Positions 35,902-44,839 of a stretch of 64,000 nt of DNA are shown here, piece by piece. The translations under genes were made by a program, and so were the position numbers. The stretch's first letter is position 1, and each line of letters opens with the position of its first letter. The stretch lies in the NCBI RefSeq assembly GCF_964028195.1, contig NZ_OZ034750.1:620001-684000 (forward strand), written 5' to 3'. The notes below the pieces were generated by a model. It had not been told where the DNA came from, ran no database searches, and saw only the letters and a program-made list of their open reading frames with translations. The stretch comes from Wolbachia endosymbiont (group A) of Pogonocherus hispidulus. GTDB lineage: Bacteria; Pseudomonadota; Alphaproteobacteria; Rickettsiales; Anaplasmataceae.

Positions 35902-36558
35902 TCATAAAAAAGCAGAATCAACAGCTTGACGGAAAGACTGAAAAATAGGGATATTTTTTCTAGCTCTGTTCTTTATAGCAAACCAATGATGCTCAATTTC
36001 GTTAAAGTCTGGAGAATATGGAGGAAGATAAAGAATTTCAGCACCTACTCCTTTAGCAAGATCATCGATTTTTTTAGATTTATGGAAAGCAGCGTTATCA
36101 AGAATTACAGTTTGGCCAGACCTTAAAATTGGAGTCAAAAACTGCTCAAACCAAGCCTCAAAAACATCCTTGTTGCAGTATCCCTCAAAGGTCAATGGAG
36201 CAATGATTTTCTTTTTATTTAGAGCTGCAATCATACTGACGCGCTGAGTTTTTTTACCTGATTTTAGTGAATGAAACCTCTCTCCTTTTCTGCAATATCC
36301 GTATGGGTAGTCTTCTGTATTGTCTATCCCAGATTCGTCAATATATACAAGATTTTCAGGATATTTTGTTGCTATAACCTTTGCAAATTGAGCTCGCCTT
36401 TCTTCATTTCTTTCTTTATATCCGTAGATCTTTTTTTCTTGTAAAGCCAATATTTTTAAGTGCGCGGTGAATCGTTTGTCGACTGATATTGCCCCAGAGT
36501 TTAGCCATCTCTGACTGAGTTTTGCCACCATGGTTTTTTGCAAATTCGGTGAAGACAT
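35902..36558 (-). CDS. IS630 transposase, DDE part (orfB)
   Basis: Catalytic half of the transposase: VYIDESGIDNTEDYPYGYCRKG (first Asp), VILDNAAFHKSKKIDDL (second Asp), and LYLPPYSPDFNEIEHHW (final Glu), a normal DDE arrangement. The ORF overlaps orfA by 143 nt in the +1 frame. A run of seven A (36431-36437, minus strand) lies in the overlap where the two halves align (TRKK versus QEKK), so a frameshift there would yield the full protein. The listed start is only the first ATG in this frame. Confidence 0.85.
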   Translation of the reverse strand: MSSPNLQKTMVAKLSQRWLNSGAISVDKRFTAHLKILALQEKKIYGYKERNEERRAQFAKVIATKYPENLVYIDESGIDNTEDYPYGYCRKGERFHSLKSGKKTQRVSMIAALNKKKIIAPLTFEGYCNKDVFEAWFEQFLTPILRSGQTVILDNAAFHKSKKIDDLAKGVGAEILYLPPYSPDFNEIEHHWFAIKNRARKNIPIFQSFRQAVDSAFL

Positions 36559-36760
36559 TCCAGTCGGTAATTTTATGGTTATATCCTACGCTTCCAGGCT
36601 TTTTTGACTGAAAATCTCCTGTTTCCTCGCGCCTTTTCTGCCACTCATATAAAGTCGTTTTTCCAATTTTAAATCTCTTGGCAACAGTTGCTCTACTTTC
36701 TCCCTCATCCAATGCTTCCATTGCTTTTTTCCTTAAGTCATAACTATACGCTGCTGGCAT
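36416..36760 (-). CDS. IS630 transposase, HTH part (orfA)
   Basis: A 114-aa DNA-binding half with the typical start MPAAYSYDLRKKAMEALDEG, an HTH (SRATVAKRFKIGKTTLYEWQ), and a second winged unit (KTQSEMAKLWGNISRQTIHRALKNIGF). It ends soon after the seven-A run where orfB takes over in the +1 frame. It would bind the terminal repeats. Confidence 0.85.
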   Translation of the reverse strand: MPAAYSYDLRKKAMEALDEGESRATVAKRFKIGKTTLYEWQKRREETGDFQSKKPGSVGYNHKITDWNVFTEFAKNHGGKTQSEMAKLWGNISRQTIHRALKNIGFTRKKDLRI

Positions 36761-36818
36761 ACAAACCCCACTACCATAAATCCATATCTTACCTTATTTG
36801 GATTATTATGAGAAGAGC

Positions 36819-37087
36819 TATACTTTTTGATTCACGAATAGAATTATTAAAGATGCCTTTTATTCAAATTTTAAAGGGCATTACAGGTGCTAAAGGGGTA
36901 CAGTGGAGTGGTAACAATCGCTTTAAAACGTAATTACAGGCTTTTTGCCTATCAATGAGACATAAAACACAAAATTTTGTCTCCGCTATACATGATGAAA
37001 TTGGAGACGTACATTTTGATCTTTGTCTATATTTTGAACTATTGAGCGGTAGTTATCTGGTTCTTTACATTAAATAACTCAGCTATA
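36819..37087. repeat. Intergenic region with second GTCTCC/GGAGAC hairpin
   Basis: GTCTCC (36979-36984) and GGAGAC (37003-37008) are separated by 18 nt, and about 65 nt around them match the element at 30190-30250. It sits just past the 3' end of the SNF2 gene, whereas the other copy is 5' of the BRO gene. No gene is supported here. Confidence 0.55.
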
Positions 37088-40000
37088 TTATAGTGCATTT
37101 TTTATATTAACTAAATCTCTTAATTGATCGTTGTTAAATTCTGTAATCCAACTCTCGCCACTACTTATAGTTAGGTTTGCTAATTCCTTCTTGCTTTGAA
37201 TCATCTCATCAATACGCTCTTCAAATGTACCTGTTGAAAGCAGTCTGTATACCATAACATTACGCTCTTGTCCAATACGATAAGCTCGATCTGTTGCTTG
37301 TGCTTCCACTGCCGGATTCCACCATAAATCGTAATGTATTACATGGTTTGCCGCTGTTAAATTAAGCCCTGTTCCTCCAGCTTTTAAAGATACTATAAGA
37401 ATATTGGCTTGGAATAAGTTTTGAAAATCATTAATCATTGTATCACGTGCTTTTCGAGAAAGTCCACCATGTAAAAATGGCACTTTTGATTTAAATCTTT
37501 CTTCAAGTAACTTAGATATAATTTTACCCATTTCAGTATATTGAGTAAATATTAATGATTTTTCTGCAAGATCACTAATCACAGTCAATACTTCTTCTAG
37601 CATCTGCATTTTACCGGATTGTTCAATACTCGCATGCTTTTTCTTGCCGTACTGTGATGGATGGTTACAAATTTGCTTTAAAGCATTGATAAGTTTAAAG
37701 ATTAATCCCTTACGTTCAATTCCTTCACTTCTTTCTATCTTTTCCATAGTTGTATTAACGACTTCTTGGTAAAGTGCTGTTTGCTCTGGAGTCAAAGAAC
37801 AATAACGATTATTTTCAATTTTATCTGGTAGATCCTGAATAATGCTTTTATCACTTTTTACCCTACATAGCATAAAGGGGTGGGTAACTTTCATGAACCT
37901 CTCTAGACAAGCTTTGTCTCTCGCTTTTTCAATCGGTGTTGCAAAGCGTGTTCTAAACTGCGCAGAAGTACCTAGATATGATTTGTTGATAAAGTCAAAA
38001 ATGCTCCAATACTCAAGCAGCCTATTCTCAACAGGTGTGCCACTCATAGCTATTCTATGTCTTGTTTCAATAGTTTTAATTGCCTTGGTTTGTTCGGTAT
38101 TAGGATTTTTTATATTTTGTGCTTCATCAATCACGAGCAAAAACCAGCGAATTTTATTAAGTTCTTTTTTATCACGACGTGCAAGACCATAGGATGTTAG
38201 AGCTACATCATAATCACTTGCCAATTCTCGATTTTGTCCGTGATAGACGAAAAGCTTTAATTCTGGCGCAAAACGTTCTACTTCTCGTTGCCAATTACTT
38301 AAGATGCTTGTGGGAGCTACTACCAAGACTCTGTCCCGATCCAAAAACCCTGTATTTTTGCAATATAGAATAGCTGCTATAACCTGTAATGTTTTACCAA
38401 GACCCATATCATCAGCAATTATACTACCAAACCCACTTTCTATGTTCTGTACAAGCCAACTAAATCCACGCTCTTGATATGGACGTAGCTGTGCAGTTAG
38501 ATTACTTGGTACATCAACAGATGCATAAGTGTTGAACTTATCAAATAAGTTTTTAATTTGCTGGTCAAGTACTACTTTAGCTTCATCTAACTCACCTGCT
38601 AAAGCGGCTTGCATCAGCTCTACTTGATTTAAGTGTTCGGGTAACTTATCAAGTTTCTTCAGTAGAGCTTCTACCTCCTTATCATCCAAAAGCACATACT
38701 GATCGACTATTCGCACAAGCCCTCGGGAATCTTTTAGCAATTTTTTAAATTCTGTAACGCTTAATTTTTTATCTCCTATTGCTACTTTCCAATCAAATTT
38801 TAATAAATTTTCCAGCGTTAAAAAACTTTCTCGATCTTCTTTTATTTTATCCTTGGTAGACAAATTAAGACTTAATTGTGGTTTGAAGATTTTTTGTAAA
38901 GATTTTGGCAAAATAACTACGATACCAATTGCTCTTAATACAGGCAAGATATGCAAAAACAATGGTGCAAAATCATCTAAATTAAATGATAATATGCTAT
39001 TATCGTCAATCGATTTTTCCAATTCAGGTATGTATTCAGACAAGAGTGCAAGGTCAGATAAAATACTAAGTTTTATGTTTTGATTAGAAAGTGCTTTTTC
39101 TAGCTTTATGAATGACTTTTCATCATCTAGGGATGCCTGTATATCAAGCTCAAATTTTTCATGGTGATCTTTTATCGTTAAATAGAGTTTGTAAGGTTTA
39201 TCTGCTAAATAAAGACGTGAAAGCCAGAGATTAATTGCTTGCGGTATTTCTTTGTTACTAAATTTAGTAAACTTGTATGGATTTCCAGTAAAGAATAATT
39301 CAAAGATATATTTATCTCTATACTTATCCAGTGATACAGGAAAGTTATCTTCTATATACCCTAAAAGGATAAGAGAGATAGCAACATTTACTTGTTCCTC
39401 TGGTTCCACAGCGATTTCTTGATATTTAATCAATAGAGGCGGACAAATAGATGACATCTTGCTATGAATTTCCTTAACTGACGCATTAAACAACGCCGGA
39501 ATCCACCTAATTATCACTTCTCCTTCTTTGTTTTGTAATATTTGTGGTATTAGCGCTGACTTTTCCATCAGCATATGTGCAAACTGTGAAATCATATGCA
39601 TGAAGCGAAGTTCAGGATTAAGCCTGTGAAGTAACGAATTAGGAATGTCGTTTAAAAATCGCGCTATATCTTTCAATACATTTCTACTTAGCATAAATAA
39701 ATTAGTTGTACCATTGCTCACTTGAGTAAGGTAATGCTGATCATTAATGAATAGTTGAAATGTTTGCCAATTCTCAATATTTCCCCATCTTTCAATAAAT
39801 AGCTCCTCTTCTGATAGTTCCTTCTTAGAAGCTGGATAGTACACTAATTTTCCTGCAGGATACTTTTGCCAGTGCTTATAAGCTATCTGTAAAATATTAT
39901 GGAAGTTTTTTTCAAAAAAAAGTGGATTATCTGTTAAAATACTACTGATACAATCAAAAAGGTTAGGAATAGTTGATAAATCAATATCATTTAAAATTGC

Positions 40001-40603
40001 TTGGTTATGTATTCTAATTTTAGAACATGCCTTAAATATATCATCTATCTTTAAAATGTTTTGAGCATTTTCTAATTTTCCATTCCCAAAATCATCGATA
40101 AGTGCTGACAAATTACAATTATGAATATTAAAAATCATGAAGGGGTTTTTATCAATTTCTGCAGCAATAAGATAAATTACAGCAGCAATGTGTTTACAAG
40201 GCATAGCCCAATCAGGACAGTTGCAATTTGCATTCATCTCTTCCCAATTTGAAGGAAACAATTTAATCCCAAGATCATTAAGCTTATCAAACAAGCTGGT
40301 TGGTAATTGCCTATTTATTAATTTAGATAGTATAGAAGGTGAAGTTTCAATTATTTGGCGAATAGTATGTTGTTCTGATGAACTTAATTCATTAAGTATA
40401 ATTTCGACTTTATATGGGTGAGCACGAATTTTATATGCTGAGCTATGAACTTTAGCTGTAACTATGTGACCATTAATTTTAATACCAAAAGCTCGACCAG
40501 TATTAGCACAAGTTCTGCCACGTGGAAGACGGTTATCATAATCAATTCTATTGAAGCACTGAAGCCATTTCTCTCCCCACCATGTTCTTCCATAGATAGT
40601 CAT
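37088..40603 (-). CDS. SWIM zinc-finger SNF2 family helicase
   Basis: An 1171-aa SWI2/SNF2 DNA-dependent ATPase. A SWIM zinc finger (CNCPDWAMPCKH, residues about 127-139) follows an N-terminal domain beginning YGRTWWGEKWLQCFN. The helicase motor is in the last 480 residues: DDMGLGKT (motif I, about 733), VLVVAPTSILSNWQRE (Ia), VIDEAQNIKNP (II), MSGTPVENRLLEYWSIFDF (III), SLKAGGTGLNLTAANHVIHYDLWWNPAVEAQATDRAYRIGQ-type motifs V-VI. The middle is a long alpha/beta linker. It may remodel or translocate on DNA. WO phages carry such genes in the replication part; function is not known. Confidence 0.92.
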   Translation of the reverse strand: MTIYGRTWWGEKWLQCFNRIDYDNRLPRGRTCANTGRAFGIKINGHIVTAKVHSSAYKIRAHPYKVEIILNELSSSEQHTIRQIIETSPSILSKLINRQLPTSLFDKLNDLGIKLFPSNWEEMNANCNCPDWAMPCKHIAAVIYLIAAEIDKNPFMIFNIHNCNLSALIDDFGNGKLENAQNILKIDDIFKACSKIRIHNQAILNDIDLSTIPNLFDCISSILTDNPLFFEKNFHNILQIAYKHWQKYPAGKLVYYPASKKELSEEELFIERWGNIENWQTFQLFINDQHYLTQVSNGTTNLFMLSRNVLKDIARFLNDIPNSLLHRLNPELRFMHMISQFAHMLMEKSALIPQILQNKEGEVIIRWIPALFNASVKEIHSKMSSICPPLLIKYQEIAVEPEEQVNVAISLILLGYIEDNFPVSLDKYRDKYIFELFFTGNPYKFTKFSNKEIPQAINLWLSRLYLADKPYKLYLTIKDHHEKFELDIQASLDDEKSFIKLEKALSNQNIKLSILSDLALLSEYIPELEKSIDDNSILSFNLDDFAPLFLHILPVLRAIGIVVILPKSLQKIFKPQLSLNLSTKDKIKEDRESFLTLENLLKFDWKVAIGDKKLSVTEFKKLLKDSRGLVRIVDQYVLLDDKEVEALLKKLDKLPEHLNQVELMQAALAGELDEAKVVLDQQIKNLFDKFNTYASVDVPSNLTAQLRPYQERGFSWLVQNIESGFGSIIADDMGLGKTLQVIAAILYCKNTGFLDRDRVLVVAPTSILSNWQREVERFAPELKLFVYHGQNRELASDYDVALTSYGLARRDKKELNKIRWFLLVIDEAQNIKNPNTEQTKAIKTIETRHRIAMSGTPVENRLLEYWSIFDFINKSYLGTSAQFRTRFATPIEKARDKACLERFMKVTHPFMLCRVKSDKSIIQDLPDKIENNRYCSLTPEQTALYQEVVNTTMEKIERSEGIERKGLIFKLINALKQICNHPSQYGKKKHASIEQSGKMQMLEEVLTVISDLAEKSLIFTQYTEMGKIISKLLEERFKSKVPFLHGGLSRKARDTMINDFQNLFQANILIVSLKAGGTGLNLTAANHVIHYDLWWNPAVEAQATDRAYRIGQERNVMVYRLLSTGTFEERIDEMIQSKKELANLTISSGESWITEFNNDQLRDLVNIKNAL

Positions 40604-40961
40604 TTTTTAAAATCGTATATTTCAATATAAATAAATTGAATATTAACCTTATAGATAATTTTTTTTAAACCCACCTTAGAAAAACTATAGTGTTTCTTCA
40701 GAGCAAGCTACCAATTTTAGAACGGTTTAACATCAATTACTACTATAAAACGCCAACAGAAATAAGTTAAAATAAGCATTTGTTTGTTGCTATAGATCAA
40801 ATTTACTTATGTTGAGCTGCATAAAAGTGCAACCAAGACTATACAAAAAGACTTAAAACTCTCAAAACCTTATGAATTTATATGTAACCAGTGCTCCTAA
40901 TTTATTTACAATTCATCACTCTCTGGGACCATACACCATAAATTGGGGTTAAAAGGTTTGC
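40604..40961. other. Divergent intergenic region
   Basis: Lies between the leftward SNF2 gene and the rightward lipase gene. Apart from the lipase promoter at its right end, I see no gene or strong repeat. Confidence 0.4.
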
Positions 40962-40990
40962 TTGGCAAAATTAATGTTTAGTGCTATACT
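40962..40990 (+). promoter_or_regulatory. Candidate sigma-70 promoter of the lipase gene
   Basis: TTGGCA (40962-40967) and TATACT (40985-40990) with the ideal 17-nt spacing. An AGAGG ribosome binding site follows at 41006-41010, 8 nt before the ATG at 41019. This suggests an independently transcribed gene. Confidence 0.6.
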
Positions 40991-41018
40991 TAATTAGTTA
41001 TTAATAGAGGATTAAAAT

Positions 41019-44000
41019 ATGGTTATTCGAGCTGATTCCCTGGATTCAAGTTGGGTTGATGTAAGCGGAGAAATAATTGGAACTGAAGATCGTCACCATT
41101 CTAGAGATTCAGGCATTGAAGATCAACCTGACCAAGACTCTACAACTACATTAGAATTTAAGCTGACACAATCTTTGCTTGATCAGGTAAAAGCTGATAA
41201 AAATGATCCCAGTGTAAATTCTGGTAAACAAGCGTATAAAGATCTTCCTAGAATGAGTTTTGTAATCAATGGTCAAGCTATAGATAAGGAATTTGTTAGC
41301 CAACAGTGCAATACGCATAGTGAAGGAGTTAAAGATGACAATTACCGCCAAACTGCAAAGCAAGTCTTCACAGAAATGTTCAAGCATGCTAAAGCAGAAG
41401 TTCCAAACGATCACATACTGGAAGAATTAATTACTAGTTGTAATCAAGCGGGGTATGAGTTTGCGATGTATGGTCAAATTCAGCCTATACTTGCTCAGTA
41501 TAATTTAACACCAACAATTCCTGAAAAAACAATGGGCATTCATTGTAATAGTGCAAATTCTGTAAGTGTTGAGTATAGTGAGGTTATAGTTGTAAAAAAT
41601 CCAGATTCAGAACAATTGGAAGAATATAAATGTGATAGTAAGCTAAGGTTCACGCTTAAGTCTCAAGATGGTAAAGTAGAGTATGAAAATGGCAAAGTAA
41701 CATTTACCGTTCCTCAAGAATTAAATAACTACAAAACTGATGGTAAAAGTTTATTAGGTGATATTAAGGAATGTTTTGAAGATGTTGATAACCGAACTAT
41801 TGAGGATTTAACCGATAACATTGGTGATGAACGTCAGTTTAATGAGGAACCTAATGGAGATGATTCAAATCTAGAACAAGATGAATTTGAAATAACTGAT
41901 ATTCAAGAAGAGCAAGGGCCAAGTGTTTTAGGATCAAATAGAACTGAAATTGCAGGATTTAGCCAAGAGAAGTTATTAGAGATCATCAATTTTGTTAAGG
42001 TAGGCTATTATGTTGGTGATTATAATCTTAATAATAAAAAGTTTTCTGAGTTAGAGGAAAGATCTTATAGAGTTCCAGCTAAACTTAAGGAAGAAGGTTA
42101 TAAAATAATTCAATTCTATAATATGCGTGATAATGAACAACCATATCGACATGCTGGTTATGTTTTTATAAAAGATAAGGGAATAACTATAGTTTACCGC
42201 GGTAGTCGTAATTGGTTTGACTACATGAAAGATGCTGAAATGATTTTGACTAGTTCAGGTGAGCTTTTGCCTGAAGGTGGAAAAATCCATTCAGGTTTTT
42301 ACTCTTTATTTAAAGATTCTTGGGAAAGTGTTTACAAGATATTAAAAGGATATGCTAATGATCAACAGTTAGAAATTAAAGATTTTAAAATTAACCTTAC
42401 AGGTCATAGTATGGGAGGTGCTATTGCCACCATAGCTGCTCTATGTTTAAGTGTAAGAGAGGGTGCAGAAGATTTTCATGTTGCAACTTTTGCTTCTCCA
42501 AGGGTTTTCGATTCTGCTGCTGCTGAGGTTTATGAAGAGCGCCTTGGAAAGAAAACTATTAGAGTAGTTAATCAATCAGATTTCATACCTTCATTACCAC
42601 TTGGTTCTATGGGTTATAAACACGTGGGTGAACAATTAAGAATAAGTAGTAGTTCTTCACTTTATGCTCATCCATTGGACGTGTATCGCAATCTTATTGC
42701 AAATCTTAAACCTGACCAATTTAAGTCTGATAATAGTGTATCTATATACTATTATCTTTCTTACCTTGTTACAGTATTGTATAATGTATCCACTGTACCA
42801 AGTTACCTCATTCCAAATACCCATTCAAATGGTGATGAGCAATATTTTAAACAAGTAAAGAACAAACATAAAGATGCTTCACTTTCTGAAATGATGAAAT
42901 ATTCTGGATCTAGTAATGAACAGAAAGTAGTAATTTATGAGGATTCTGAACCTGGTGAAGACGGGTTTATAATCTTTCACACACTTGATAACTTGTTAGC
43001 CATGATGCTATCTTTACCTAGACATGGAAGAGGTGAAGGGTTAAAAGTTAACGTTCCTGATATTGCTTTTTTTGTTAACAATAATTATTATCTCAGTGGA
43101 AACACTATTAGTCTGAGGCTATTGAAAACCTTAGTTGATAACTATCCAGGAAGCTTGGCACTTATGAAGAAAAAGAGTAATAAACTTAATGGAGGTTCTT
43201 CTTCTACCGCAGCTATCTCAACGTTAACAATAGCTGAAGTTTCTTCAACAAATTCATCTTTAGGTGATCATAGCAATAATAATGTACAAATCGCAGTGCA
43301 GAGTGATGAGAATCAGCAAATGAATTCTGAAAAAGCTGGTAGCAGTAACACTCCAGGAATTCCTGAACAAATACTTGTACCAAGTAATGAAAAAGAGCTT
43401 GTAGCAAGTACAGGTTACGGTATGGGAGATGTCATTACCAAAACAGGAAATGCAGGAGATTTGCGTGTTGCAACTTTGGGTGCTCAACAGGTTGTTCCTC
43501 GTGGAGGGACTGTTAGTACTATTGAAGCATTAAAGAATTTGCCTAACAACAGAACAATTAAAATTTTTCTCCTTAATGGTCAGAGTGTTGCTCAAATTTT
43601 TAAAAAGTCTGATCGAGAGGTCGAATTTTCTTTCTCTAATGGTAATACCTATGAACTTAATTTGCATTTGATTAATGAAGAAAGTCTAAAAGTGCTATTT
43701 AATAAAGAAAATTCAGTTCTAGCTAATGCTATTAATGATTTTTCTACTGTTAAAATGCCAATTTTAGAACAAAAAAGTGGTAAGAATGAACAAGCTCCTA
43801 TTCAATTAGCTGGACATGTAATACGAGAGGATTCCATACAAGTAGTACAACCGAAAAGTTTAGTAAATATTAGGGATAATAATGTTCAACTTGTAAACGA
43901 AAGTGATCAACCAATTCAGAATGATAATGTAGTAGCTTCTATTAGTAGCGATGATAATCATAGTGATTCAAGTAAAATTCAGTTAGATGAATCACGAACT

Positions 44001-44663
44001 GGTAGCGATCAAGTATCCAATCAATCTACCGGACATATAACAAAAATGGATAATGAGCAAGCTCCTCTCAGTGAGGGTAATTCTAAGCTTGAAAGTGATC
44101 AACAAGATCCACAACCAGAAGTTTTACCTATAGTGCTCAATGGCAATCCTAATAATATAGCTGTTACAAATGAAAATGTTAAAATGCCAATTCTAGAACA
44201 AAAAAGTGATACCAAAACCAACAACAAGCAGTCTACGAATCCAAACAATGTAGGTGTTACTGCACCATCTGTTCAACCAGCTCCACCTAAAAGTGTAGAT
44301 AAGAATAGTGGTAAAGAAGATACACAATCAAAATCAACAGGGGTACATTTAGTAGCTAGTAAAAACCCTAAACGAGTAAATAATGCTCAAGGTAACAGCA
44401 AACAACCTAGTTACAACCCTGCTCCACAAAATGCAAAAAGTAAGTTGCCTGTGATAGCTGCTTCTATGTTAGCAATAACTGGAGTTGCTACAGGGATAGC
44501 TATTGCAGTTTACTTGGAAATGCTAATGGTAGGAATAGCAGTTGGAGCTTGTTGTCTGGTTGCTGCTGCAATCATATACTATTGTAATAAACCTTTAAAT
44601 TCACTTGAAGGAAGTAGTGTTGATAAATTTACAGATGGGGCTTATTACACAGCGGTAAATTAA
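41019..44663 (+). CDS. Large class 3 lipase-domain protein with C-terminal membrane hairpin
   Basis: A 1214-aa protein. Residues about 385-550 form a class 3 lipase: GITIVYRGSRNWFDYMKD, the nucleophile motif GHSMGG (Ser at about 464), VATFASPRVF, QSDFIPSLPLG (probable acid) and a later His (YAHPLDVY). The N-terminal 300 residues are acidic and polar. The region from about 730 to 1150 is low-complexity, Asn/Gln/Ser-rich and has a duplicated segment VKMPILEQKS (DNA at 43749 and 44178). Two hydrophobic helices lie near 1150-1195. There is no N-terminal signal peptide. The architecture suggests a membrane-acting or secreted effector; this is inference. No phage structural role is apparent. Confidence 0.85.
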   Translation: MVIRADSLDSSWVDVSGEIIGTEDRHHSRDSGIEDQPDQDSTTTLEFKLTQSLLDQVKADKNDPSVNSGKQAYKDLPRMSFVINGQAIDKEFVSQQCNTHSEGVKDDNYRQTAKQVFTEMFKHAKAEVPNDHILEELITSCNQAGYEFAMYGQIQPILAQYNLTPTIPEKTMGIHCNSANSVSVEYSEVIVVKNPDSEQLEEYKCDSKLRFTLKSQDGKVEYENGKVTFTVPQELNNYKTDGKSLLGDIKECFEDVDNRTIEDLTDNIGDERQFNEEPNGDDSNLEQDEFEITDIQEEQGPSVLGSNRTEIAGFSQEKLLEIINFVKVGYYVGDYNLNNKKFSELEERSYRVPAKLKEEGYKIIQFYNMRDNEQPYRHAGYVFIKDKGITIVYRGSRNWFDYMKDAEMILTSSGELLPEGGKIHSGFYSLFKDSWESVYKILKGYANDQQLEIKDFKINLTGHSMGGAIATIAALCLSVREGAEDFHVATFASPRVFDSAAAEVYEERLGKKTIRVVNQSDFIPSLPLGSMGYKHVGEQLRISSSSSLYAHPLDVYRNLIANLKPDQFKSDNSVSIYYYLSYLVTVLYNVSTVPSYLIPNTHSNGDEQYFKQVKNKHKDASLSEMMKYSGSSNEQKVVIYEDSEPGEDGFIIFHTLDNLLAMMLSLPRHGRGEGLKVNVPDIAFFVNNNYYLSGNTISLRLLKTLVDNYPGSLALMKKKSNKLNGGSSSTAAISTLTIAEVSSTNSSLGDHSNNNVQIAVQSDENQQMNSEKAGSSNTPGIPEQILVPSNEKELVASTGYGMGDVITKTGNAGDLRVATLGAQQVVPRGGTVSTIEALKNLPNNRTIKIFLLNGQSVAQIFKKSDREVEFSFSNGNTYELNLHLINEESLKVLFNKENSVLANAINDFSTVKMPILEQKSGKNEQAPIQLAGHVIREDSIQVVQPKSLVNIRDNNVQLVNESDQPIQNDNVVASISSDDNHSDSSKIQLDESRTGSDQVSNQSTGHITKMDNEQAPLSEGNSKLESDQQDPQPEVLPIVLNGNPNNIAVTNENVKMPILEQKSDTKTNNKQSTNPNNVGVTAPSVQPAPPKSVDKNSGKEDTQSKSTGVHLVASKNPKRVNNAQGNSKQPSYNPAPQNAKSKLPVIAASMLAITGVATGIAIAVYLEMLMVGIAVGACCLVAAAIIYYCNKPLNSLEGSSVDKFTDGAYYTAVN

Positions 44664-44839
44664 GGAATAAATATTATAGTTTACCATTTAATAATTTATT
44701 ATCATTATGTTAATTATCATAAAATAAGAACCAAAGCCTGATTTAAAATGCGTACTCGATAAATACTTCTACGAAAGTACTATTGCTGATGTTTCAAGTA
44801 ATCTACTGCTTACCAGTTATGATATACACAACAACTGTC

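Larger units (their letters stand above)
35876..36818 (-). mobile_element. IS630-family insertion sequence
   Basis: Perfect terminal inverted repeats GCTCTTCTCATAATA (35876-35890) and TATTATGAGAAGAGC (36804-36818), each bordered by TA (35874-35875 and 36819-36820), the dinucleotide duplicated by IS630/mariner elements. Total 943 bp. It encodes a transposase in two overlapping frames. It lies between the primase-helicase and the SNF2 gene, and both appear intact. Confidence 0.88.
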
